6,842 nucleotides of DNA from Pseudomonadales bacterium. GTDB taxonomy: Bacteria; Pseudomonadota; Gammaproteobacteria; Pseudomonadales; Azotimanducaceae. A model generated the notes under the pieces. It saw only the letters and a list, made by a program, of their open reading frames with translations. It was not told the DNA's origin and made no database searches. This document shows, piece by piece, positions 1 through 6,066 of the stretch. The first letter of the stretch is position 1. Every line of letters begins with the position of its first letter. Position numbers and translations under genes: made by a program. The DNA is taken from the NCBI GenBank assembly GCA_029244465.1, contig JAQWQN010000151.1:1-6842 (forward strand), written 5' to 3'.

Positions 1-655
1 CATCTGTTGGGTCAATCGCGATATCTGCGCCTAAATGCATGGCCAATGCTCGTCTTCCTGCCTCTGGTTCGATAATGACGAGTTTGCCTGCACCGGATAG
101 CCGAGCGCACTGAGCGACAAGGAGTCCAATCGGGCCTGCACCGATAACGGCGACTGTGTCGCCTAATTTAATGTCGGTTCTTCGCAGAGCATGAACAGCC
201 ACAGTTGCCGGTTCTAGGATGCCCGCTTGTTCATCCGAGAGCGCCTGCGGAACGTGGTAAAGCCGATCCGTTGGGAAAGCGATGGCTGGTGCAAACCCGC
301 CATGTTTCGGCGCATGCGGCCCCCGACCTGTAGCACCCGCGAAAGATATCTCGCAGTGCGCGCCGTTTCCTTTCAGACACGCAGAGCAGGCGCCGCAGGC
401 GGCAGCAACCCCAATCGCGACCCGATCGCCTTCTTTAAAATTGCTTGGCTGGTGGCTCGTAGCAGAAACGTGCCCCACCCACTCGTGGCCGCAGATGGCT
501 GGGTTGTACGGTTCTCCAGATTGGAATGCGTGTAGGTCGGTTCCGCAAATACCACAGTAAGAAACAGCAACAACCGTGTGATGGTCACTGGATGAGGGCT
601 CATCGAACTCGACAAGGGAAATCTCTTTCTTGCCTGTCACCAATGCCGCTTGCAT
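1..655 (-). CDS. Zinc-dependent medium-chain alcohol dehydrogenase, C-terminal part cut by window edge
   Basis: Reading leftwards from the ATG at 655 gives 218 residues without a stop, to the window edge, against roughly 340-350 for the family. The product is an MDR-superfamily NAD(P)-dependent dehydrogenase. The GroES-like domain has CGICGTDLH (34-42) with catalytic zinc ligand Cys37, GHE with His57, and Glu148 in LEP. The four structural-zinc cysteines are Cys87, Cys90, Cys93 and Cys101. The Rossmann fold begins with GAGPIG (172-177), and Glu196 at the end of the second strand favours NAD over NADP. The substrate cannot be read from this; the pattern resembles threonine/butanediol/sorbitol dehydrogenase-like enzymes. 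The start is supported by GAGGAA five bases upstream. The gene is divergent from the DsbA-family gene. The family call is firm; the substrate is unknown. Confidence 0.94.
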   Translation of the reverse strand, partial: MQAALVTGKKEISLVEFDEPSSSDHHTVVAVSYCGICGTDLHAFQSGEPYNPAICGHEWVGHVSATSHQPSNFKEGDRVAIGVAAACGACSACLKGNGAHCEISFAGATGRGPHAPKHGGFAPAIAFPTDRLYHVPQALSDEQAGILEPATVAVHALRRTDIKLGDTVAVIGAGPIGLLVAQCARLSGAGKLVIIEPEAGRRALAMHLGADIAIDPTD

Positions 656-660
656 AACCG

Positions 661-666
661 TTCCTC
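661..666 (-). promoter_or_regulatory. Ribosome binding site of the alcohol dehydrogenase
   Basis: The minus strand reads GAGGAA, five bases before the ATG at 655. It fixes the start of the dehydrogenase. It overlaps the small dyad CTCA-AA-TGAG at 664-673. Confidence 0.6.
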
Positions 667-697
667 AAATGAGTAATTTATGTCAATCATCTTAGTC

Positions 698-703
698 GGC
701 GGA
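698..703 (+). promoter_or_regulatory. Ribosome binding site that decides the start of the DsbA-family gene
   Basis: GGCGGA lies seven bases before GTG at 711, a normal spacing. The other in-frame start, TTG at 705, would be only one base away from it. An in-frame stop at 693 excludes anything further upstream. This favours the GTG at 711. Confidence 0.45.
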
Positions 704-710
704 ATTGGTT

Positions 711-1358
711 GTGAAAATCGAAATCTTCTCGGACATTATTTGTCCTTGGTGCTTTATAGGCAAACAGCGCCTAGACCGCGTCCTAGCCGGTGCATTAGGC
801 GAAGGCATCGAGTTGCGATGGCGACCGTACTTATTGTATCCAAACCTCCCCCCAGAAGGCGTGGATCGAGAGGAGATGCTGAAGCGGCGTTATGGCGATG
901 GCGCTGAACTCGATCGAGTGCCTGAGCGGATTCGCGTGGAAGCGGAGGAGGAAGGTTTATCGCTTCGCTATGATTTGCTGACCAGAACACCAAACACTTT
1001 GTTGGCACATCGGGTGATGGAGTTCGCGTACGACGCAGACCACACAGGGCAATTGCAACACGATCTTGCGGAGAGATTGTTTCGAGCGCACTTCTGTGAG
1101 GGTGTTGACGTAGGTGACGTTCAGTCACTGATCGGTCAGGCAGGTATGCTCGGTTTGGCGGCGGATGAGGTGCGGCGATATCTGGAGACAGACGATGGCG
1201 TGTCTGAAGTGCAAGCGCAGCTCGAGCGCGGGCCGGAGATTGGTGTAAGTGGTGTGCCTGGGTATTACATTGCTGAAGGGTTCCTCCTGCCGGGGGCCCA
1301 AACGAGTGAAACGATGGGCCAAATAATCACTCGGGTGAAAGAACGCCTAGCCACCTGA
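711..1358 (+). CDS. DsbA-family (FrnE-like) thiol oxidoreductase
   Basis: A 215-residue protein of the DsbA/FrnE/2-hydroxychromene-2-carboxylate isomerase family (thioredoxin fold with helical insertion). It opens directly with the first beta strand, KIEIFSD, followed by the redox motif CPWC (11-14) and FIGK. There is no signal peptide, so it is probably cytoplasmic like FrnE and not periplasmic like DsbA. NTLLAHR (95-101) sits in the helical insertion. The cis-proline loop is GVSGVP (178-183), followed by LPGAQ (193-197), the usual C-terminal landmark. Both active-site cysteines are kept, so disulfide exchange is more likely than the isomerase reaction, where the first cysteine is replaced. 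Partner proteins cannot be told from the sequence. I chose GTG at 711 over TTG at 705 because of the ribosome site. It is convergent with cysE. Confidence 0.9.
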   Translation: MKIEIFSDIICPWCFIGKQRLDRVLAGALGEGIELRWRPYLLYPNLPPEGVDREEMLKRRYGDGAELDRVPERIRVEAEEEGLSLRYDLLTRTPNTLLAHRVMEFAYDADHTGQLQHDLAERLFRAHFCEGVDVGDVQSLIGQAGMLGLAADEVRRYLETDDGVSEVQAQLERGPEIGVSGVPGYYIAEGFLLPGAQTSETMGQIITRVKERLAT

Positions 1359-1364
1359 GCAGAG

Positions 1365-1478
1365 TTTAGCTATCGCAGTGGATAAACTAGAACCTTGGTG
1401 GCTTGGCCCGTGAATTTTCTACGCTCGGGGTACTCAAATGTGCTTGATATCGGCGACCCTGCACTCTGGTCAGCTGTG
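1365..1478 (+). pseudogene. Possible decayed rhodanese-like C-terminal fragment
   Basis: Just after the DsbA-family stop, and in the same frame, the translation reads FSYRSG, then a TAA at 1383, then TRTLVA, and later FLRSGYSNVLDIGDPALW ending at 1469. This resembles the end of a rhodanese domain, in which an active loop of the type YCRSGxRS is followed about 13 residues later by LxxxGYxNVxxLxGGxxxW. Here the catalytic cysteine position is tyrosine, a stop interrupts the loop and the spacing is slightly long. The N-terminal part of such a domain is absent. If real, it is the leftover of a sulfurtransferase gene next to a thiol oxidoreductase. It is only about 35 residues, so chance resemblance is quite possible. 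Confidence 0.25.
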
Positions 1479-1500
1479 AGCGGCGCTCAGGCGTTTAACT

Positions 1501-2364
1501 TCACAGGATCGAGTGATCCATGTCGTGGGAAGGAATCTGATTGTGAACGTGGCCGACAACTTTAGCGGGTACACCAGCCACGGTAACGTTGGCTGGCACA
1601 TCAGCAAGTACGACACTGCCTGCGCCGACCTTGGCATTCTGACCGACCTCAATATTGCCAATGACCTTGCAACCAGCCGCCAGTAGCACACCTCGACGAA
1701 TTTTTGGATGTCGGTCGCCGCTGGCCTTTCCGGTGCCGCCAAGGGTGACAGCGTGCAGAATTGACACGTCATCCTCTATCACGGCGGTTTCCCCAACAAC
1801 GATACCCGTCGCGTGATCCAACATAACGCCGCAACCGATCCGCGCCGCGGGGTGAAAATCGACCCCGAGCGTCACGCTGATTTGATTTTGGAAAAACTGA
1901 GCGAGGGTCTTGCGCCCTTCCTGCCATAGCCAATGCGCGACTCGATGGGCCTGCAAGGCGTGGAAGCCTTTAAAAAAGAGAAATGGGGTGGTGAGATCGT
2001 CACAAGCTGGGTCACGGGTAAAAGTCGCGAGCATGTCCACCTGTGCCGCCGCGAGTACTGTTGCATCGGCTTCCATTGCTTCTGCGATGACATCTCTGAT
2101 TAACATCGTAGGTAGCATGGGGTTGTCGAGTTTACTGGCTAAGCGAAAACTCAACGCGGCACCGAAACTTGCGTGATTTAAGATTGTTGCGTGAAAGTAG
2201 CTACCGAGGATAGGCTCCTCAGTCGCTTTGCGCTGGGCTTCTTCGCGCATCAGAGGCCAAAGGTCCTGGGCGCTGGCTACCTGCCTGAGCAGCGGATCGC
2301 TTGATTCTGCGGCGACGGTCGTAAATCGCTCGTCGATAGTGGATTTCAGATTAGTTGTATTCAT
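1501..2364 (-). CDS. cysE: Serine O-acetyltransferase CysE
   Basis: A 287-residue enzyme that makes O-acetylserine from L-serine and acetyl-CoA, the first step of cysteine synthesis in the cytoplasm. The N-terminal helical SATase domain spans about residues 30-140 (WPLMREEA; hydrophobic helices through FKGFHALQAHR). The left-handed beta-helix of hexapeptide repeats follows, from about 165 to 265. Asp169 in DFHP and His184 in MLDHATG match the catalytic dyad Asp143/His158 of E. coli. Asp183 and His219 match Asp157 and His193. GGTGKASGDRHPKI is the usual loop. The tail after VAGVPAKVVG is short and ends Ser-Ile-Leu, whereas the E. coli tail is longer and ends in isoleucine. Start chosen at ATG 2364 with AGGA seven bases upstream. 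Divergent from nadK; no other cysteine gene is near. Confidence 0.97.
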   Translation of the reverse strand: MNTTNLKSTIDERFTTVAAESSDPLLRQVASAQDLWPLMREEAQRKATEEPILGSYFHATILNHASFGAALSFRLASKLDNPMLPTMLIRDVIAEAMEADATVLAAAQVDMLATFTRDPACDDLTTPFLFFKGFHALQAHRVAHWLWQEGRKTLAQFFQNQISVTLGVDFHPAARIGCGVMLDHATGIVVGETAVIEDDVSILHAVTLGGTGKASGDRHPKIRRGVLLAAGCKVIGNIEVGQNAKVGAGSVVLADVPANVTVAGVPAKVVGHVHNQIPSHDMDHSIL

Positions 2365-2371
2365 GTCCGGA

Positions 2372-2375
2372 TCCT
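2372..2375 (-). promoter_or_regulatory. Ribosome binding site of cysE
   Basis: The minus strand reads AGGA, seven bases before the ATG at 2364. It supports the chosen cysE start. Confidence 0.55.
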
Positions 2376-2443
2376 AAGCTGGTGGGGAAGGGTATGCTGA
2401 TTTATTCATTTTGCAAGATGGGATTCTTAGGCGCACCTTTGGC

Positions 2444-2449
2444 TATACT
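2444..2449 (+). promoter_or_regulatory. Candidate -10 box upstream of nadK
   Basis: TATACT matches the sigma-70 -10 consensus at five of six positions and lies in the 207-base spacer between divergent cysE and nadK. No good -35 hexamer stands 16-18 bases upstream. A TG pair four bases before the box is close to, but not exactly, the extended -10 form. A transcript from here would start near 2456 and carry a leader of about 115 bases before nadK. I see no convincing promoter for cysE in the same spacer. Confidence 0.3.
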
Positions 2450-2571
2450 GTTGGCTTGCCGCTTTGTGGACACGTCGTAGCGGGCAGGTCTGGGCGCGCA
2501 ATGTGCCAAAAATCGGTGGCGCGAGCCTTTCATCTGGTGCGGAAGACAAACTTGGGCTAAATGGGCAAAAA

Positions 2572-3465
2572 ATGACAGAGGCTTTTGACACAATTGGCTT
2601 GGTTGCTCGGCGAGGCATCGATGGTGCTGAAGAAACCGTGGGGGCCGTGATTGACCTGGTTACCCAGCAGGGTCGGAATATAATACTGGAGGAAGATACA
2701 GCAGTACTTGTAGGCGACAACGTAAGCGAACGTCATGCAGCGAGAGCGTCCCTGGGTAATTTATGTGATCTGGTGGTCGTGATCGGTGGCGACGGCAGTC
2801 TTTTGGGTGTGTCGCGCGAGGTTGCGAGTTCTATGACACCGGTCGTTGGCATCAATCGTGGTGGGCTGGGTTTCCTTGCTGCAGTGTCGCCAGATGCCCT
2901 GAAGACCGAATTCGATAAGATCTGGGCGGGACAGCACACAATTGAAGATCATTTTCTTCTCTCTGCCGAGGTTTGGCACGAAGGGTTTCGTAAGGAGACT
3001 TCCAACGCGCTAAATGATGTGGTCGTGCATCCAGGAAACATGGCTCGCATGATGGAGTTTGAACTGTGGGTGGATGATGAATATGTCTACAATCAGCGTT
3101 CCGATGGTCTAATCGTCGCCAGTCCTACTGGCTCAACGGCTTACTCGCTCTCGGCAGGTGGGCCGATAATGCATCCGAACCTGGATGCCATAGTGATCGT
3201 TCCAATGTTCCCTCATACCTTAACTTCCCGGCCCTTGGTGATTCGCGGTGATGCGTCGATACAGGTAAAGATCACGCATGTCAGAGATCAGGCGGAAGTG
3301 ACATGTGACTCTCAGGTGAACATGGCTCTGGGTGTGGGCGACGAGGTCAGAATCAATAAGTATTCCGCCCCGTTGCGGCTCTTATACCCTGACGGGCACA
3401 GCTTCTACGAGAGTTGCCGCAGTAAACTTGATTGGGCTAGTCGGTTGGGTGGGCAAACGCTTTAG
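2572..3465 (+). CDS. nadK: NAD kinase
   Basis: A 297-residue ATP-NAD kinase (E. coli NadK is 292), which phosphorylates NAD to NADP in the cytoplasm. The N-terminal alpha/beta domain carries IGGDGS (71-76) with catalytic Asp74, then GINRGGLGFL (93-102). The C-terminal domain has the NAD-contacting LND (147-149), QRSDGLIVASPTGSTAYSLS (175-194) with AGGP after it, and VPMFPHTLTSRPLVI as in the E. coli enzyme. I start at ATG 2572 because it matches the family N-terminus (MTEAFDTIGLVAR). The frame stays open back to a TTG at 2464, but those 36 residues look like no NAD kinase. The Shine-Dalgarno site is weak (GGGC at 2563). The 3' end overlaps convergent mocA by 29 bases. Confidence 0.97.
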   Translation: MTEAFDTIGLVARRGIDGAEETVGAVIDLVTQQGRNIILEEDTAVLVGDNVSERHAARASLGNLCDLVVVIGGDGSLLGVSREVASSMTPVVGINRGGLGFLAAVSPDALKTEFDKIWAGQHTIEDHFLLSAEVWHEGFRKETSNALNDVVVHPGNMARMMEFELWVDDEYVYNQRSDGLIVASPTGSTAYSLSAGGPIMHPNLDAIVIVPMFPHTLTSRPLVIRGDASIQVKITHVRDQAEVTCDSQVNMALGVGDEVRINKYSAPLRLLYPDGHSFYESCRSKLDWASRLGGQTL

Positions 3466-4039
3466 CGGCTGAGACAGCCGCCGCTAAGGCTGTCGGTGTG
3501 TCGATATCGGTGTACAGACCGTCATCCTCGACCGAGCACACATCGACCCAATCTGAGTGCGCTGTTAGTAATTGCCTAGCACCTTGATCGCCGCTGCAGC
3601 CTTCCAGTTCAGTGAAGAAGCGGGCTGGAAACCCAATAGGATGTCCGCAGTCTCCCTGGCGGTTACACGGTCTGATAATCCTCGATATTTGTTCTGCTGC
3701 GCTCGCCTTTAAGGTCCTTAACGTGTCCGTCCGTATAAGCGGCATATCCGCCAAAGCCACGTAGGCATAGCGCCAATTTAGGTTATGAAACCCAGCGGAT
3801 ATCGAATGACCCATGCCCAGTTCTGCCTGCTCCGCAACAACAACGTCAACCTGGAGGTTTTGAGTAAGCGCGAGAATCGGATCGTCTTGCGAGCGGACGA
3901 CTAATCGCACCGCATCAAAGACCTCACAGTATTTGGATATTGTGGTCACAGCGACGGTGCTTGAACCGAAGGGTTGCAGCCGTTTGTCAGCGCCGAACCG
4001 CCGGGCAGCGCCAGCTGCGAGAATCACAGTTCCGATCAT
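3437..4039 (-). CDS. mocA: MocA-type molybdenum cofactor nucleotidyltransferase
   Basis: A 200-residue protein of the MobA-like NTP transferase family. The N-terminal nucleotide-binding motif is LAAGAARRFGADKRL (7-21) with Gly10, Arg14, Gly16 and Lys19. GMGHSISAG is at 75-83, the metal-binding Asp98 is in ALADMPLI, GHPIGF is at 132-137, GDQGAR at 150-155 and DIDTP at 178-182. GHP-x-GF and the neighbouring xdhC point to MocA (CTP:molybdopterin cytidylyltransferase, giving the cytosine dinucleotide form of the cofactor) rather than MobA (guanylyltransferase). The choice of CTP over GTP is inferred from context. It starts 15 bases after the xdhC stop without an obvious Shine-Dalgarno site, so translation may depend on xdhC. 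Its last 29 bases overlap nadK on the other strand. Confidence 0.82.
   Translation of the reverse strand: MIGTVILAAGAARRFGADKRLQPFGSSTVAVTTISKYCEVFDAVRLVVRSQDDPILALTQNLQVDVVVAEQAELGMGHSISAGFHNLNWRYAYVALADMPLIRTDTLRTLKASAAEQISRIIRPCNRQGDCGHPIGFPARFFTELEGCSGDQGARQLLTAHSDWVDVCSVEDDGLYTDIDTPTALAAAVSAAKAFAHPTD
3462..3487. repeat. Inverted repeat across the nadK stop codon, possible terminator
   Basis: TTAGCGGC at 3462-3469 is the exact reverse complement of GCCGCTAA at 3480-3487, giving an 8-bp stem with a 10-base loop. It covers the nadK TAG and lies inside the mocA coding end. A competing 6-bp hairpin (GCGGCT/AGCCGC, 3465-3481) can also form. No run of T follows on either strand, so intrinsic termination is doubtful. 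It could protect or stall the nadK transcript, or be chance within alanine-rich mocA codons. Confidence 0.35.
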
Positions 4040-4054
4040 GGGCGTGCTGATCGT

Positions 4055-5056
4055 TTAGCCAGCACTAAGCGCAGCAAGCTGCGTTTGTGCGGCGGGTGCA
4101 ACGTGCTTTCTGACGGCCGTAATTTCGGCGAGAATCGCTATCGCGATTTCCGGCGGTGTTTTGGAGCCAATAGGGAGTCCGATAGGTGCGTGCAATTTGT
4201 TGATGTCTGCATCTGTGAGATCGAGAGCTTTCAATCGTTCTCGACGACTTGCGGAGGTTCGGGTGCTGCCCATTGCCCCGATGTAGAAGGCGTCTGTCGT
4301 CAGTGCCTCCATCAGTCCCATGTCGTCTATACGGGGGTCGTGCGTGAGGGCGACGATCGCGGTTGCTTGGTCTTTGGCGTACTTTTTGACGGCATCGTCC
4401 GGCATGTCAGCGATTTTTCGTACACCGGGCACGTCGAAATCTGCCAAAAGATCTTCGCGCGGATCGCAAATAGTCACTTCGTAGTCGAGCATGTCAGCCA
4501 TGTTGGCAAGATAGCGAGAAACCATACCTGCACCAATGACAAAGAGCTGGTAGCGGGGTCCGTAGGTGTGGCGAAGTGTTTGCTTTTGGTCATCCCAGGA
4601 CAGTGGCGAGTAGCGATCGGTATCGTTAATGGTGGTTTTGTCTTTCTTCAGATTAACGACCCGCTCAGCACACCGACGTTGGTCGAGGGCTGCGTTGAGT
4701 TGTTCGAAGTGGTCAATAGTCTCGGTCGTAGGGTGAAGGGGCTCAACAACGATGTATAGATGTCCGCCACAAGGTAAACCCAGTTTTTCGGTTTCTTCAG
4801 CGGTGATGCCGTATTGAAAGAACTGCGGTCCTGTTGCGGCGAGCTGTCCGGTGGTGAGCTTTTCCAGAAGATCGTCTTCAACGCATCCGCCCGAGAGTGA
4901 ACCGACGATTTTACCGGCTTTGTTGCACGTGAGCAGAGAGCCCTCAGGCCGGGGTGATGACCCCCAGGTTTGCACAACGGTCGCCAACCAACACGATTCG
5001 CCCGCGCGCAACCAGGTTTTGATTTGCCCCAATACTTCTTTGTCTACTGCTTGCAT
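4055..5056 (-). CDS. xdhC: XdhC/CoxI-family molybdenum hydroxylase maturation factor
   Basis: A 333-residue protein of the XdhC family. Characterised members bind molybdenum cofactor, help its sulfuration and pass it to xanthine dehydrogenase-type enzymes. The N-terminal XdhC/CoxI domain contains WGSSPRPEGS (31-40) and GSLSGGCVE (52-60) with the conserved Cys58, then LPCGGHLYIVVEP (94-106). The C-terminal Rossmann-type domain has IGAGMVSRYLA (174-184), CDPRE (197-201), LTHDPRID (237-244), YIGAMGSTRT (258-267) and LHAPIGLPIGSKTPPEIA (289-306). All landmarks are present and the length is normal. ATG at 5056 has AGAGGA five bases upstream. It heads a likely two-gene operon with mocA. No hydroxylase subunit gene is visible, so its client enzyme must be encoded elsewhere. 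Confidence 0.94.
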   Translation of the reverse strand: MQAVDKEVLGQIKTWLRAGESCWLATVVQTWGSSPRPEGSLLTCNKAGKIVGSLSGGCVEDDLLEKLTTGQLAATGPQFFQYGITAEETEKLGLPCGGHLYIVVEPLHPTTETIDHFEQLNAALDQRRCAERVVNLKKDKTTINDTDRYSPLSWDDQKQTLRHTYGPRYQLFVIGAGMVSRYLANMADMLDYEVTICDPREDLLADFDVPGVRKIADMPDDAVKKYAKDQATAIVALTHDPRIDDMGLMEALTTDAFYIGAMGSTRTSASRRERLKALDLTDADINKLHAPIGLPIGSKTPPEIAIAILAEITAVRKHVAPAAQTQLAALSAG

Positions 5057-5061
5057 GCCCG

Positions 5062-5067
5062 TCCTCT
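5062..5067 (-). promoter_or_regulatory. Ribosome binding site of xdhC
   Basis: The minus strand reads AGAGGA, five bases before the ATG at 5056. This is a strong site and fixes the start. Confidence 0.65.
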
Positions 5068-5078
5068 ATTCGTCTTTT

Positions 5079-5096
5079 CTCGACCTCGACCTCGAC
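5079..5096. repeat. Three tandem CTCGAC hexamers in the xdhC/DUF2797 spacer
   Basis: CTCGAC occurs three times head to tail, followed by the partial copy CTAC. It lies 23 bases upstream of the xdhC start, in the xdhC 5' leader or promoter zone. Function is unknown; it may be simple slippage. I see no convincing promoter for either gene in the 119-base spacer. Confidence 0.5.
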
Positions 5097-5175
5097 CTAC
5101 AGATCGATAGTGATGTCTGGGTGCGGCTGTCGGAACTCGCTACCGTGAAGGTGGCGGCTATTTTACACTATTCTA

Positions 5176-6054
5176 ATGAAAGGAATGATCCAAGGATTTA
5201 CGACGCAAATTGAGGCCTTAAATGATGCGAAAATTTCCGTCAATTATGCGGTTAACCTTGCCGAACAGACGATTCCGCTCGAGGGTGGGGAGGGTCTGAC
5301 CTTTCGATATGTTGGGAGCGCTGCATGCGCACATTGTGGTGTCTCTATGATCAATGCAGGGTGGGACTATTGCGTTGACTGCTTTCGGTCTCTCGCCCGC
5401 TGTGATTTATGCGTCATGAGTCCTAATCGATGTCACCATCACAAAGGCACTTGTCGAGAGCCTGAGTGGGGGGATTCATTTTGTATGCAACCCCATGTTG
5501 TCTACCTTGCACTTGCGCACGTCCCGAAGGTGGGTATTACGCGCGCTGGCAGAGAATGGGATCGCTGGGCAGCCCAGGGTGCTCATAAGGCGTTACGTTT
5601 GATGACAGTCCCCACCCGACGATTGGCGGGGGTAGTTGAGAGGCACCTTTCGCAGTGGATAACAGATCGAACGGATTGGCGGAAATTGGTTACTGGTCAG
5701 CGAGGAGATTTTTCACTCACTGAACTGGCCACGGATTTAAGGCAGCGAACCCCGGATTTGGTGCGATTTCGGTCTGACCAGATTAGTGCCACGGAGGTCG
5801 AGTGCGCGTTGTGGGAGATTGACCCGTTAGAGACCCACCTGTCCTTCCCGATACAAAACTATTCGCCAGCGAAACAGCTGCGAGTTGATGCCAAAGAGGG
5901 GGTTGTTGCCGATAATCTGCAAGGTGTCATTGGCGGCTACTTGTTGCTGAGCCGGGGCGTGATGTCGATGCAAAGTCTCTCACGTGGTGACATACAACTT
6001 GAGGTCAGTGCCCCCGTGGTGTTAGAAGAACCTTTGCAAAAGTCTTTATTTTAA
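5176..6054 (+). CDS. DUF2797-family protein with zinc-binding cysteines and GIY-YIG-like core
   Basis: A 292-residue member of the DUF2797 family, whose function I do not know. The N-terminal third has metal-site pairs: CAHC (51-54), CVDC (66-69), CDLC (76-79), then CHHH (86-89), Cys93 and Cys103, around the family signature MSPNRCHHHKGTCREPEWG. The middle reads VVYLA (108-112), KVGITR (118-123), RWAAQGA (130-136), Glu155 in VVERHL and TDRTDWRK (163-170). That order (a YxA strand, a KxGxT strand, an Arg helix, then a helix with Glu) resembles GIY-YIG nucleases of the T5orf172 type; this is my inference. The last 100 residues are a beta-rich tail. ATG at 5176 or 5185 may be the start: neither has a clear Shine-Dalgarno site, because AAAGGA directly abuts 5185. 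pepN follows after 12 bases, so they are probably cotranscribed. Confidence 0.9.
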   Translation: MKGMIQGFTTQIEALNDAKISVNYAVNLAEQTIPLEGGEGLTFRYVGSAACAHCGVSMINAGWDYCVDCFRSLARCDLCVMSPNRCHHHKGTCREPEWGDSFCMQPHVVYLALAHVPKVGITRAGREWDRWAAQGAHKALRLMTVPTRRLAGVVERHLSQWITDRTDWRKLVTGQRGDFSLTELATDLRQRTPDLVRFRSDQISATEVECALWEIDPLETHLSFPIQNYSPAKQLRVDAKEGVVADNLQGVIGGYLLLSRGVMSMQSLSRGDIQLEVSAPVVLEEPLQKSLF

Positions 6055-6056
6055 TC

Positions 6057-6063
6057 GAGAGGA
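6057..6063 (+). promoter_or_regulatory. Ribosome binding site of pepN
   Basis: GAGAGGA lies three bases before GTG at 6067. The sequence is strong but rather close to the start. No other start codon in this frame sits better, and the site lies in the 12-base gap after the DUF2797 stop. Confidence 0.5.
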
Positions 6064-6066
6064 ATT

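Noticed and set aside
227..560. Two plus-strand open frames of about 100 codons
   Set aside because: They are antisense to the dehydrogenase, which shows every expected zinc and nucleotide motif over the same bases.
681..686. Perfect TTGACA on the minus strand upstream of the dehydrogenase
   Set aside because: Sixteen to eighteen bases downstream is only GAACGG-like sequence, overlapping the ribosome site, so it has no -10 partner.
680..907. Plus-strand open frame starting MSIILVGG
   Set aside because: It overlaps the DsbA-family gene in another frame, and the translation is arginine-rich with no domain.
1477..1489. Hairpin TGAGC-GGC-GCTCA in the gap between the DsbA-family gene and cysE
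   Set aside because: The stem is only 5 bp with a 3-base loop and no T run follows on either strand, so I do not call a terminator.
2464..2571. 36-residue N-terminal extension of NAD kinase from a TTG start
   Set aside because: The residues have no resemblance to NAD kinases, the ATG at 2572 gives the normal length, and the TTG would lie only about eight bases after the predicted transcript start.
2561..2575. Four-codon reading frame whose TGA overlaps the nadK ATG
   Set aside because: It is too short to judge and has no ribosome site of its own. The overlap is probably chance.
3974..4759. Open frame of 261 codons on the plus strand
   Set aside because: It lies entirely antisense to xdhC and mocA, whose family motifs are complete. 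The translation is cysteine- and valine-rich without any recognisable domain.
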